DNA from: Oegoconia quadripuncta
Lineage: Eukaryota; Arthropoda; Insecta; Lepidoptera; Autostichidae
Length of the DNA: 64,000 bases
Reading direction: 5' to 3'
NCBI GenBank assembly: GCA_949316235.1
Contig: OX438751.1
Location: 6,658,413-6,722,412, forward strand
Shown here: positions 44,356 through 55,518 of the stretch, piece by piece
How positions within the stretch are numbered: position 1 is the first letter of the stretch
Layout: each line of letters begins with the position of its first letter
Translations under genes and position numbers: made by a program
The notes under the pieces: model-generated
Database searches by the model: none
Told to the model about the DNA's origin: nothing
Seen by the model: only the letters and a program-made list of their open reading frames with translations

Positions 44356-45020
44356 GTAATTATATGTACCCTTATCAGCACTGAACTTAAAAGAGTTATA
44401 ACAGTCGAATAGTAGTTACAAAAGTGTATTAAAAATCGCACACACATTTTATAAAATGTGGGTCTATCTATTGTATTGTTCCTCTTGCTTAGGTGTACGT
44501 TTACCTAACATATATAATAAATTTGTAGGTATATATAACGCATGTATGCTTGTGTACTAAGTACCTACCTACGTTACTTAATGTGTGTTGTTATGTATGT
44601 AATAAATGTGTTGGGGTTTCCTGGTCAGTACGCTTCCACCTTCGACCTCATCTTCATTTAACATCATAAAAAAAACTTATTGCAAGACTAATATTATGTG
44701 TAAGTAATACGAGTAGGTATAGGCGTTTTATTATCCTTAGACATGATTGATGGATGAGACCATGGTATCTACTTAACAATACATAAACGGGGGATGAGTG
44801 GTGCATTTTTAAGAATATCGACTTATTGGGGGAGGGTAACCAGCTAAGACCAGAGATTCGTTGGTCCACATTTTGTTGAATATTTTAGGCCAGGTTAATA
44901 CGCATTGGATTGATCGAAATTGATCTATTGAAATATTTTTATCAAATGAATACGTAGGTATGTAGTAAACTAGATAAGATACAAGCCGATAAGATTATGC
45001 CATGATTATTTTTGTTACAG

Positions 45021-45568
45021 AACTTCAACTGCAAAAGAAATGGAAAAGTCTCAGAGATTGCTTCCAAAAACACATACAAAAACCAAACATGACAAAACGA
45101 CCGTATATTTATAGCAAACATTTACAGTTTCTATTGAAGAATCAAGGCTTCAATCGGGGTCAGAACCAAAATTCATCACAAAAGGATGGAGAATCCAGTG
45201 AATCTGATGATGGACCTCAAACGAGAAAGATATGGAAATCTAAGAAAGTGCTGACACTTGTTAAAGATGAAGACAGTTCAGAAGAGGAGAATGACAAATT
45301 TGAGAGTAATTTTGAAGATACCGTTTTTTACTCGAACGATGGTGTGGAGAGTAGTACACCAGCTAAAGTTTCACGGAACAGCAAAACTATTGACGAGTTT
45401 GCATTTGCAAGTGTGGACTCTAAAAGCGATAGCGATGATCCAGATAGAATGTTTCTACTATCGCTTCTTCCGCATTTAAAATCTATTCCGGAGGAGTATC
45501 GCCTAGATGCCAAAATGGACATGATGCAGGTTCTACGAAACGTGAAGTACAGTGGCAGTGGCCCTTAA
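45021..45568 (+). CDS. MADF-BESS transcription factor, exon 2 (MADF end, acidic linker, BESS motif)
   Basis: After acceptor TTTTGTTACAG the frame continues the MADF domain (KKWKSLRDCFQKHI, KRPYIYSKHLQFLLKN), passes through a Ser/Glu/Asp-rich linker (DEDSSEEENDKFESNFED) and ends in a BESS motif (DDPDRMFLLSLLPHLKSI, AKMDMMQVLRNVK), a short protein-protein interaction element. Total 242 aa, a normal length for Adf1-type factors. These bind promoters as sequence-specific regulators, partner unknown. The intron is 665 nt. Both domains are complete and the frame is clean, so the gene looks functional. Confidence 0.93.
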
Positions 45569-46950
45569 AACATATTACTGCTAAATCGGACGAATAATTT
45601 TAAAGTTGATTAGTATGTGTAAATCTGTGTAAGTCTAGTACTGACTGACTGATATTATAAGCTGAGTTTAGTGTTAAAGTCATCATTCCAATTCAAAAAT
45701 TTATTATTACAAGTTACTATAAACATTTTCATTTTATTTATATAACTAAAATCATAAATGGATAGAAGGCTAACTTCTTCCGCAAGCAAAAACTATTCCG
45801 AAGGCACCATTTAGATGCCAAAGTGCAGAAATGCAACATTCAGGCAGCACTCTATAAAAAATTTAGATTGGTAAATTTTTTTGTATAGTTTGATGTGCGC
45901 TAAACCCATGTAGAAACAGGCAAAAGACTACCAAATCATCCACCATTTATACGGGTTAGCAATAATTCCAATGCAATTCGACTCTGTACGAGGCATCACC
46001 AGAGTTCACCGTACTGTACATTGTTGTGTTGCCAACTTGTCAATACATTACTAAATTGCTACTAAACAGTGCGCAAAAATTATTTATTTTCGGTAAAAGC
46101 TCAGTTTTTACAAATGAGTTGTTGAGGGTCTCCTTGTAAGTATACCAATAATTTATTAATTTACCATAAATAAACCCAAAATACCACACCTAATGTATAG
46201 TCAACCACCGAATGTTAGTGAGATTTGAACGTCTCACATTGAACTGAAGGATCAAATGATACGTGTATAGAAGTCTATTTATAGCCGACGGCTTACTAAC
46301 TTTGTGAACACATGCAGAATTTGGAAGTAATGAGTTTCTTCAAAATATTAGTTATCATTCAAACTCAAAACTTATAATTACACTAGGCTTCATGAAACCG
46401 CTATATAGGCCGGAAGGATTTATTTAAAATTTCTAGATAAAAAGGACACATAGAATATGTTAATCTAGAACATAGTATATCACTCAAGCCATTCAAGAGT
46501 TGCCTATAGTGTAACTGAGTAATAAACATTCAAATTTTCGCATTTATAATATTAGTGGGATGTTACAATAAACATGGAGCTTTTTATTTATCTCTAGCGA
46601 CGCGCCCCGGCTGCGCTCGGGTGCAATTACTTTCTATAAATATGATATGCATAAACACATAAACCTTCTGGAAGAAATTCTCTAAATGATAGAGAAAACT
46701 GTATCGAAGTCCGTTGCGTGGTTTAGAAGGAAGCGGAGAACAGACAGATGAAGACAGCCACCTCGTTTCATACTATTTAGTAATAGTGACTAGTGATGAT
46801 AACAAATTTTATCACACCGAAATAGATTAATATAACTTGTGGAAGCTTTGTTGTATGTGGTAGTTAAAAACTGTGTTACAGAAAACAATGTCTTCCCCAT
46901 TTATTTTGTATAATCAATAAAAGTCAGTACACAGGAATTGTCGACAACTA
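45569..46950. other. 3' flank of the MADF-BESS gene and LINE debris
   Basis: No canonical AATAAA was noted close to the stop. 46505-46760 holds TTTTCGCATTTATAATATTA and GCGACGCGCCCCGGCTGCGC, typical of RTE-like LINE 3' ends in Lepidoptera. No gene. Confidence 0.4.
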
Positions 46951-46956
46951 AAATTA

Positions 46957-47349
46957 TACAGGGTGAATTTGAATTCATGTAATTCCCATTAACTGGTGAC
47001 GCCACTTTTGATTACGAACAAATTTCCCCAAGGAACCATAGTCGAATTCGATCAAAAATTTGATTACCCATACTAGTAAACCATGCTGAAACCACCTTTA
47101 ATATGAAAGTCCAACAATTTTCGGCTGGTGACTCCACTCCTGATTAAGAACAACTTTCCAATAGGAACCATAGCCGAATTCAGCCGAAAAATGTTGGACT
47201 TCCATACTAAAGGTTGTTTCAGTATGGTTTATTTGTATGGGTAATCGAAAATTTTTTGATCGAATTCGACGAATTCTGGTAAAGTTGTTCGTGATCAGGA
47301 GTGGAGTCACCAGTAAACAGGAATTACACGAATTTAATTTCACCCTGTA
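46957..47349. mobile_element. 393-bp foldback MITE, TA target duplication
   Basis: Termini start TACAGGGTGAATTTGAATTC and pair over about 30 bp with the right end (few mismatches), flanked by TA at 46955-46956 and 47350-47351. A second nested palindrome pairs AAAGTCCAACAATTTTCGGC with its counterpart near 47180-47200, and a third pairs GGTGACTCCACTCCTGAT-type blocks. Almost the whole element can fold. Non-coding; Tc1/mariner-type mobilisation inferred. Confidence 0.85.
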
Positions 47350-47762
47350 TAGAGTTTGGAATGTTCCATCATGCATATGATATTAATATCTATAAATAGG
47401 TACAGTCGGCAGCAAGTCAGGCATAACATGGATGTACGTAGCATAATAGGTATACGCACTCAATATTAATGGGGAAACCGGATTTCTTCCTTGAAAACTC
47501 GTTAGTATGTACGAACGCATTAGAACGTAACCAGTGGAGTTTGATCCAACAAGCCTACCTACATTCCTTGTTCAGCCAGTTCCCTAATCGTCATCTACAT
47601 TAATACGTCTATTGTCGACTGTTCGTTGTGTAGTTTTCAATTATACGCATCTGTCAACTTCTCTAGGCCATCTATTCGCAAGCCTTTTCCGGCATTTACA
47701 AATTGCAAATATTGCCGATTACGTTAAATACCTGAGCAGCACTAGTGACACAATTGTTATTC

Positions 47763-47990
47763 GTTTACGATTAGCGAAGTTAAGCAATATCTGGTGCGGT
47801 CAGTCCATGGTGGATGACCACTAATAGCATTTTTATTACGAGTGTTTACCTGCTTCGGAGGGTATATTTAACAGTTGTTTTCCCATTGATATTGAGCCCA
47901 CGTGGTTGGCTATGGGCCATACCCTCTCCCAGTTCTTACTGGCTGGCTGTGCCCCAACAGTGAAGACGTGTAAGACAGGTGATAATAACC
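47763..47990 (+). mobile_element. 5S rRNA-derived SINE beside an Lrch splice donor
   Basis: Head CGATTAGCGAAGTTAAGCAA with GGTGCGGTCAGTCCATGG (5S internal promoter), then GAGTGTTTACCTGCTTCGGA, then the CCCTCTCCCAGTTCTTACTG and GTGCCCCAACAGTG tail, ending in GATAATAA. It is antisense to Lrch, and its end lies a few bases from the GTATGT donor at 47997. Confidence 0.75.
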
Positions 47991-47997
47991 TACATAC

Positions 47998-48142
47998 CTG
48001 AGATCTAAATAAGTGAGTGACTGCAATCCGCCAACAGCCTCCGGTACATTTCTTAGAATATTCTGTGACAGCAGCAATTTCTCCAAATAAACGTATGTAG
48101 TCAGTTCATCAGGCACATCACTGAACCGATTTTTTGAGAGAT
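47998..48142 (-). CDS. Lrch: Lrch exon: N-terminal leucine-rich repeats (first visible exon)
   Basis: 145 nt between acceptor GGTTTCAG and donor GTATGT. It encodes LSKNRFSDVPDELTTYVYLE, LLLSQNILRNVPEAVGGLQS and LTYLDL, about two repeats typical of the start of the LRCH repeat block. The incoming split codon would give D before LSKN, as expected for an LDLSKN/ADLSKN repeat. Its exit phase matches the exon at 23914-24146, 23.9 kb downstream. Earlier exons are not visible to the right. Confidence 0.9.
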
Positions 48143-49572
48143 CTGAAACCAAAACACATATTATTTATAAATGACGTACAATGTGTAGATGATAAGGAAG
48201 AGGAAAGTGTGAATTATATTTGCGTTCTTACAGAAGTACTTAATGTTGTTTAAATGTAGAACATTTTTGTTAACCTTTAATTAAGCTAATGTAACACTAC
48301 TGCTACACCCCACATAAGCAGGAACACTGGCTCTCAAGTCACAGGTCATTGTTTTTGGCAAAGTTATGTTAGTATTTGAGGTAGACATCATTGAGACATA
48401 TGTTTGAAGTGGGTAGGCCTTTTTACTTAACCAGTACTTTAATAGATTTACATAACAGTTGCAACGGGAGTCTTCTTTAATTTTAACAATTTTATTTCCA
48501 CCTCGCTCACCAAATGTCACCGTTGGACAATGGTTCTATTGTGTCTCGACAGATGACGCATAAGAATTATGTGACTAAAGATGGCAAAAAAAATAATTAA
48601 ACTATTATTATTGATAGCTAGCTGTCCGCCCGGGTTTCGCCCGGGTGGATTTACTTTATTGCCGACTTTTTTAGTATAAAAAGTAACTCATGTCCTTCTA
48701 CAGGCCTAGGCTACCTTTATGACAAATTCCAATATGATCGTTTCAGTAGTTTAGTGTGAAAGTCGAATACAGAGAGATTTTTGAATTTATAACTCCATTA
48801 TTTTTTTAATGGTAGTCCTGTTTTGTCCAGCACAAACGAATTGAGTCTTCGCAGCTTGGCCTCTACGCCAGTAATTACTTCCAAGTAGACTTTCTTCCGC
48901 CCCTTGTGTGTTGAAAGGGAGAAAACAATGTTTCTATTCCATTACATAATATGGCGTGGGTTTACGACCCAAAGTAACGACTGGCCATTAATTCGGGCGT
49001 TCTGGAAACGTTAGGGCAATGCTTACTGTGCTTATTTTAAAGTTTCTGTTGCAAATATATCTAACAGACCGCGAATATTCACTCGTGGTCGTTAACACAT
49101 TCGTTTGACATTTAAAAGAGTATTTTGCGAGCTAATTAAATTCGAAATCTATCACAATCGCAGGAAGTATGGTCATTGTGGCTTCAAGCGAATACGCTGT
49201 ATACTATGACCAATTTATGAAGATATTTAATATGCTGTCCGCTCTTTGTCTATCTAATTGCACTCTAATTTCTAAGAACTACAGTTCAAATTTTCATTGC
49301 TAGTCATTTATAACGTGTGTGCAAACTTGATTTCTTTATTTCAATTGTAGCTATAGACAAAGACAGCGTCCTAAGTACTATTATAGGATGGCCATAACTA
49401 TCCTTTTCTAATACTAAAGAGATATACACACTTCCACACTCAAAATCTTGTAAATGACAACTAAGTAAAATAAGCTATAACTCACGTGTATAATACATAT
49501 AAATATACTATAATTGAATATACATCAATAAGGTATCTTCACAACAGATTTACATTCCATTACCATGGTAAC
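48143..49572. other. Probable Lrch intron, LINE tail fragment
   Basis: 48615-48790 contains TAGCTAGCTGTCCGCCCGGG and GTTTCAGTAGTTTAGTGTG, an RTE-type LINE 3' remnant. No exon matching the missing LRCH N-terminus was found. Confidence 0.4.
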
Positions 49573-49588
49573 AGGAGACATTCAAGGC
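49573..49588. repeat. Target-site duplication, left copy (R1-like LINE)
   Basis: AGGAGACATTCAAGGC, identical to 51188-51203; the first A may belong to the poly(A) tail. Confidence 0.9.
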
Positions 49589-50763
49589 TCCCCTCCGGCT
49601 TGTCTGTCGTCTGCTACGCAGACGACACACTGGTGATGGCCGGGGGGACCGACTTTGAGGAGGTGCTTCGGCTCGCCGAACTTGGCGTGGCATGTGTCGT
49701 CGGGAAGGTCCGCGAGCTGGGCCTAGAGGTAGCGCCTCACAAGACCGAGGCGCTATGGTTTCACGGCCTCCGTCGAGGTCGCCAACCACCCAGCTCGCGA
49801 CTCCGGGTAGGTGACGCCGAAGTCCAGGTGGGGCGGTGCATCAAGTACCTGGGCCTCACCCTGGACAGCCGATGGGGCTTCGAAGAGCACTTCGAGCGCC
49901 TGGTCCCCCGAGTGCGAAAGGTAGCGGGCGCTTTGCACCGCCTCCTACCTAATCTCGGGGGACCACGGGAGGAAGTTCGCCGCCTCTACGGTGGCGTCGT
50001 GCGATCCATGGCCCTCTACGGGGCCCCCGTCTGGTCGAACGACCTGGCGAGGTCCTCCCGCTGCAGAGCTCTCCTCGGGAGCCTGCAGCGGCTGATGGCC
50101 ATTCGGATCGTACGAGGCTACCGGACGATTTCGTTCGAGGCGGCGACGGTCCTAGCGCGGGCTCCACCCTTCGACATCCTGGCCGACATGGACGCGGCGG
50201 TTTACGACCGCATCCGCTCTGTCGAACGGGATGCCGAGGGGGTCGCGCCTGACCGTGCGCTCGAGATGCTACGGCAGAACGCACACCGACGGGCGCTGAC
50301 GCTCTGGCGGGAGCGCCTTGTGATACAAGGCTGCGCCCGCCAACGCGCCGTCGGAGCCGTTCTGCCGAACTTCGAAGCATGGATGGGGAGGAAAGGCTGC
50401 GTCACCTACAGGTTGACTCAGATACTCACCGGGCACGGGTGCTTCGGTGAGTATCTGAGTCGAATCGGACGGGAGGAGACGGCACGATGCCACCACTGCG
50501 CGTCCGACCAGGACTCCGCCCAGCACACGCTGGAGGACTGCCCGGCGTGGCAGTCCGAGCGTAGAGACCTGGTCGACCGGATCGGACGAGATCTGTCCCC
50601 GTCAGCATTAGTCGCGGCTATGCTGGCGAGTGAGGAGGGTTGGAGGGCAGCGGCCTCCTTCTGCGAGGCAGTCATGCTCCAGAAGGAGGCCGCAGAGCGG
50701 GATCGGGAGAGGGCCGATCCCGCTCGCAGGAGGCGACGTCGGGGGGGCGGCAACGCTCGCTAG
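49589..50763 (+). CDS. C-terminal part of R1-like LINE ORF2
   Basis: About 391 codons open to TAG at 50761-50763; no start codon of its own. It begins just before the catalytic RT motif VCYADDTLVMAGG, followed by the thumb-side KYLGLTLDSRWGFEEHFE and a C-terminal zinc knuckle CHHCASDQDSAQHTLEDC, a C-C-H-C pattern typical of the R1 group. The end is arginine-rich (RRRRRRGGG). Everything N-terminal (endonuclease, most of RT) is missing because of 5' truncation, so it cannot act alone. The many long frames on the opposite strand are GC artefacts. Confidence 0.85.
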
Positions 50764-51187
50764 CCCCCCCTGCACGTCGCCTGAGGGTCGCGGGCGGCTA
50801 CATCTCGGGGCGATGTAGTCGTCGGACGCGGCCCGGGAGAGGATGACACCCCCCGGAGCGACCGGGGGGGTGTCGTCGCATCGGGCCCTGTCGCGCCTCA
50901 TACCACCCGCTGATTGCGGTGTGAGACTCGACAGCGCCCCCCGTGGAGGGCGCGCTAGCCGCCCTCCGGGAACGGGCCTCCCCTTGTGAGGGGGGGCAGG
51001 GCAGGGGGGGGCCTGGAGCCGCTTATGCGTTCCCAGGTCCTCCCTACTGCCGAAGAAGGTCGCCGCGGGGTTTTAGTGGGTATCCCTCCCGTTAGGGAGG
51101 GGAGTCCCACATAACCGTCTCGCCGTCCCCCAGGCGAGCGGTACGCGTAACGCATTTCCCCGCGAAAAAAAAAAAAAAAAAAAAAAA
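49589..51187 (+). mobile_element. 5'-truncated R1-clade-like LINE, GC-rich, with poly(A)
   Basis: About 1.6 kb at well over 60% GC inside AT-rich DNA, ending in an A run (about 51166-51187) and flanked by a perfect 15-16-bp duplication. It retains the C-terminal reverse-transcriptase region and a GC-rich 3' UTR of about 400 bp. Perfect duplication and open frame mark a recent insertion by target-primed reverse transcription. Confidence 0.92.
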
Positions 51188-51203
51188 AGGAGACATTCAA
51201 GGC
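51188..51203. repeat. Target-site duplication, right copy
   Basis: AGGAGACATTCAAGGC directly after the A run, identical to 49573-49588. Confidence 0.9.
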
Positions 51204-52430
51204 AGGACATAAACGACGCAATCATCTAACAACATACATAACATAATGGTATTATTATGAAAACAAGTTGATAGGTTCATTGGCATGGCGGCGCCCCGCC
51301 GCGGCAAGGGTGTAATGTGGTGAGAGATCGTCTTACCAGCAACCGCAAGCATTCTAGACTCGTACCGAAAGATCTCTGGTTATTCAATCATTTCATAGAT
51401 CAATATTAAGACTTTATTTTTAATCAGAGATATGAATTATATTGAATACTAGCTTTCCGCCCGCGACTCTGTCCGCATGATTCTCGAAATTATCTAACTG
51501 ACAGAGAAACATACATAACGCCACGACCTTTATCCCAAATGGGGTGGTCTAAGATATCCCAGACTAGTGTTTGGGCGTGCGAATGACACAACATCCACGA
51601 TTCACCTTACGAAATACAAAGAAATCCACATGTGACAGGGAGTGAGCCCATCGCCGTTAAAACGTGCAAATCTATAATGTTTTTGCTGGAAAGTCCCGTA
51701 GTCGCCATTTACTTCAACTACGGGAATAGACCGGTAGGTTCTATTCTTTTTACGTGCCGAAACCACAGCGCACTGATAAATAAAAACTGTATGAAAATCC
51801 GTTTCGTTGTTTAGAACAACTAACCGAACAAACAGACGCGGATAGCGACTTTATTTTATACTTAGAGTTACTTTTAATTCGAATTTCGGACGTAGCATCC
51901 AGAATAATCTGCACGGTTAGGCGGCCATCAAACTTCGCCTAAAATGCAGGGCTAGATAACATTGGTGCATTTAGTAATAAACTAATTTAATATGTATACC
52001 TATACATTTCAGTTTTAGGTATCAAAGAGAAATGGACAAAGTCATAGTCGAATTGTCGCCATACGTGTTCCTCTTACCGTAACCTCTTCGTTTAATGATG
52101 AAATTGTGTGCATTGAAATAAATTGTATAATGGATAATAATTATGACAGAGTATGTTCTATTATTTTCCGGCGTTTTTATAATAAACAGAGATTGTTTTA
52201 TAATGGTTGATAGATTAACTTTTTATTGTAGGCATCAGTACAAGGAGATCAAAGGCAATAAATTACAGAGATATGAATTACAAATACGGGACTCTTGAAA
52301 CATATAGGTAACAATTACTCTTATTTGTATGAGACGTCTTGGAACTGTTCCGTCCGAATGCTCAAACGGTCTTAAGTTTAAGAGCCCTTAAAGATCATTC
52401 CATAGCTTTGAATGTCAAATGATATTAATT
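51204..52430. other. Non-coding DNA with a LINE-related repeat
   Basis: Contains TACTAGCTTTCCGCCCGCGA near 51450 (RTE-type LINE tip) and the repeat copy at 51526-51668. No gene. Confidence 0.45.
51526..51668 (+). repeat. LINE-related interspersed repeat, copy C
   Basis: TTTATCCCAAATGGGGTGGT, ATCCACGATTCACCTTACGA and GTGACAGGGAGTGAGCCCAT match copy A in reverse (19468-19622) and partial copies at 32862 and 52434. Confidence 0.6.
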
Positions 52431-52433
52431 TTA

Positions 52434-52510
52434 CCCCCTGTCACGTGTGCATTTCTGTATATTATGAACGGTAAACCGTGGATGTATTTTCAAGTATTAA
52501 ACTTATACTT
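52434..52510 (-). repeat. LINE-related interspersed repeat, copy D (partial)
   Basis: CCCCCTGTCACGTGTGCATT and GGTAAACCGTGGATG match copies A and C. Confidence 0.5.
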
Positions 52511-52689
52511 ATTGTTTGGTTGAAGTATGTAATCGAAAACTATCACTTAGACATAAGTTTAAAGAGTTTTATAATATAAGGTCAAGAGCGATCCCATTCT
52601 AATTAAAAAAAAAAAAAAAATTCAAACTTTTTCGTCACAGTACATTTTTGAAAATCTAATATATTACAAAAAGAAATTAGCATCATTTA

Positions 52690-53165
52690 GAAAAAATAGT
52701 GATAAACATGATGTCAATACAAGAAATAAAGACAAAGTTGCAGGCCACGTAAGCAGACTCCGCAAAATCAGTAATTCATTCAGAGGGCTATGTATACGTT
52801 TTTTCAATAAGGTTCACATTGATGTAGAAAATCTTCCTTTCAATAAATTTAAAGATACTATAAAACAGAAACCTATTAAGAAATATTATAAAACATCAGA
52901 CTATTTAGATGATAAACCACCAAATATAACCAGCTCGTTCGTATGCCAGGCTATTTCACAATTAATAATGAACTGTAAATGCCTATTTGGAACATAAAAA
53001 CCTTTTTTTTAAAAAAAGAACAACCTCTCGAGTTTCTTGCTTGTTCTTCTCAGGGGAATATTGCCTTTTGAACAAGCAATAGCTTAAAAAATGTAAAATC
53101 TGGGTATTTTAAGTGTACCCTGCGTAGTAACAAAATAAAACATTTCTTGAATTTGAATATACGAT
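52690..53165 (+). pseudogene. LINE ORF C-terminal fragment and 3' UTR
   Basis: The frame reads HDVNTRNKDKVAGHVSRLRK, SNSFRGLCIRFFNKVHIDVE and LPFNKFKDTIKQKPIKKYYK, then YKTSDYLDD, the usual C-terminus of a lepidopteran LINE. It is followed by GTTTCTTGCTTGTTCTTCTC and an AATAAAACATTTCTTGAATT end. 5'-truncated; no RT core. Confidence 0.7.
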
Positions 53166-53560
53166 GTTGCACGTACGTGACGTATTTCAGAGATTATACC
53201 AATCAATAAGGCAAAGGGAGTAGGTATGAGGAGGTTGCGGTCACCACATACAGACAACTAATGAATACACATGCCATAAATAAACCATAAAAGGATAATT
53301 TAATGGAATTAATGCATGAACACATATTTACTCTGTCAATCAATGTGATTCATGTGTGCTAACAGAAAAGTTTCTAATGACACGTCATCTTATTAGTGTA
53401 ATAATAAATAAGATATAAATAAAAAAAAAATCATTTAGAAACAAGATTTTATTTAATACTCCATCATGATTATGACATATTATTCTAGTCTACCTATATA
53501 TGTAAGTTATATAATAGTAATTTCATAACCCTGAGGAGACCCCGCTTGTTTTTTTTTTAA
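53166..53560. other. Non-coding gap
   Basis: AT-rich; nothing recognised. Confidence 0.4.
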
Positions 53561-53561
53561 T

Positions 53562-53808
53562 AAATATAAATATATAAATAAATATCCTGAGACCTACACA
53601 CAGCACCATCTAGTTCCACAGTAAGCAACTATAGGCTTGTGTTGTGGATACTAGATGGTTGATATACTATACATAAATACATTTTTTTTTGTAAATAAAT
53701 ACTTATTATAAATGAAAACATCCATAACTCTTAGAACGGGATTCGAACCCGCAACCTTTTGGTATAGTGGTCAGAGTTGCCAACCACTACACCAAACAAG
53801 TCGTCAAT
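53562..53808 (-). mobile_element. tRNA-derived SINE, copy 3
   Basis: Minus-strand head with TAGTGGTTGGCAACTCTGACC and B box GGGTTCGAATCCCG, body AACCATCTAGTATCC and AACTAGATGGTGC, and an ATAAATATTTATA-like tail. Same subfamily as 38625. Confidence 0.85.
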
Positions 53809-54338
53809 CTTGGGGCGACAATCCTGACTGCAGCATAATGTCATCGCGAAAATCATCAATCACTGCCCGTGTATGCAACATTTCCTATCCTAACTGTTAA
53901 GGCGTTCCGACGTGAGGTTACGATCCTGGCTGCAGCACCATATCATATAAATGTATTGTCATCAGAACTGAACGAGTGTGCAAAATTTCAGCAACTTAGG
54001 TAAACAGGAAATAGTTCTAATTTGAGTTGCAAATTTTGAATGAACATATGTTATATACCTACAGATTATATACACACGAAGTAAGTTAAATAAGCTTGTT
54101 AAAAATAAACAAGGCAGCATAAAAAAAACATGTGAAAATAATGAGGAATATTGTTACATTATTATAGAAAAACCACTTATTACTTCAAATAAGAAAGTCT
54201 GAATTAAATACAATAGGTACATTTTAATTTCACGATACTGATATGATTTTCCACTCATCTGAGATAATGCCTATCAACAAAGTGTGCACGTGTATATGCA
54301 TTCTGATGATTCAATTATCACGTGTCCTTTATTTATAT

Positions 54339-54350
54339 ATATTGCGTTTT
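54339..54350. repeat. Target-site duplication, left copy (5.4-kb LINE)
   Basis: ATATTGCGTTTT, identical to 59771-59782; the final T residues merge with the T28 run (the A tail on the minus strand). Confidence 0.85.
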
Positions 54351-54431
54351 TTTTTTTTTTTTTTTTTTTTTTTTCTTTATTTAATTTAGGGATTTTTGTA
54401 CACAGAGTGACGATGCCAATCCCATCGTATC

Positions 54432-55518
54432 CTAATACAAATGTTTACCGAACATGGAGAACAGTGTCCTTGCTGAGCTTGAACTTGGATCAGACAATAT
54501 GTTATGGTACATCCCAACATCGATCCGATTCAGCCCCAACGACCTTATAAGTGCATCCCTTTTCGGCGCGTAGCGGACACAATCCATCAAGATGTGCTGC
54601 AAGTCATCAATTTTATTACATTCATTGCAATTGGGGGAGTCTACCTTTCGCATCAGATAAGCAAATGAATTTGTTGGATAGTGTCCGGAACGCAACCTAT
54701 GGGCGATTACCACTTGTTGCCTGCTTAACTTAGGTATTGCAAACCAAGGTACATGGGGAGGCTCACATTGTATGCTCTTGTACCAAATTCCCTTATCGGT
54801 AGATCTTTTATCGAAATATACTTTCCAGTTGTCATAACATTTACGTTTATATATCGTAAGTACTTCTGAATAATTAGGTAGGGTTTCTAGTTGTGTGCCT
54901 TCCTGTATAGCTCTTTTTGCAAGTTTGTCAGCCTCCTCATTACCCCTAAGCCCAATATGAGCCGGGACCCATTGCAATGCCAGAATAACTTTTTTTTTGT
55001 TAAGTTCGGCAATTTGGTTCAAAATAGTATATGCCGTTGTCACACCTCTCTTTCCAAATCCACATTTAATTAGGTGCTGTAAGCTACTCTTACTGTCGGT
55101 AAATATGACAACTTTTGTTAGACCCAACTTGATGACATATTCTAGTGCTTTAGATAATGCGAGGAGTTCCGCCGTCATAATAGATACGTTTGCTTTATTC
55201 ATAAACATATTATAATACTTTAGAGATGGGTCATAATAAGCCGCGCCTAGGCCATTTTGAGTTTTGGAACCATCAGTATACAATAAGTACCAACCAGCAT
55301 ATTTTTCATTTAACTCTTGTATGATGTCATATTTTAAATTATTACTTTCATACATTGATTTAGCTTTTTTAACATTATCTAATTTAGTTTTTATTACATT
55401 TGAAGTGCAAATGTAAGATACCCAAGTATTTAAAGTAAACATTTCCAAAGTGTGTGAAACCGATAAAGGTTCTTTAATATCTTCAATAGTCATGGCTAGC
55501 AAGGGCTTCTTTTTTTTT
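54432..55518 (-). CDS. LINE RNase H domain, out of frame with ORF2
   Basis: The open frame includes the segment upstream of the first ATG (55493). RNase H signatures: YTDGSKTQNGLGAAY (first Asp), TAELLALSKALE (Glu), VVIFTDSKSSLQHL (Asp), WVPAHIGLRGNEEADKLAKR (His and final Asp). It continues with RLRSGHYPTNSFAY and a zinc knuckle CNECNKIDDLQHILMDC, ending at MFGKHLY. The catalytic set is complete. The frame is +1 relative to the RT frame; a single A more or fewer in the A9 run at 55510-55518 accounts for it. Either a decay mutation or recoding. Confidence 0.85.

Larger units (their letters stand above)
14952..48142 (-). other. Lrch: Lrch gene locus (leucine-rich repeats and calponin homology domain), partial
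   Basis: Seven exons in the order LRR, LRR, LRR, conserved post-LRR linker, disordered linker (two exons) and CH domain join with matching phases across every junction. That order and the sequences identify the LRCH family, scaffold proteins tied to the cortical actin cytoskeleton and, in flies, cell shape in division. The visible coding part is 1,727 nt, about 575 codons. The N-terminal exon(s) should lie right of 48142, and the end of the CH domain left of 14952 or outside the window. Confidence 0.9.

Noticed and set aside
49949..50901. Several long minus-strand frames over the R1-like LINE
   Set aside because: High GC suppresses stop codons; the plus-strand RT frame explains the sequence.
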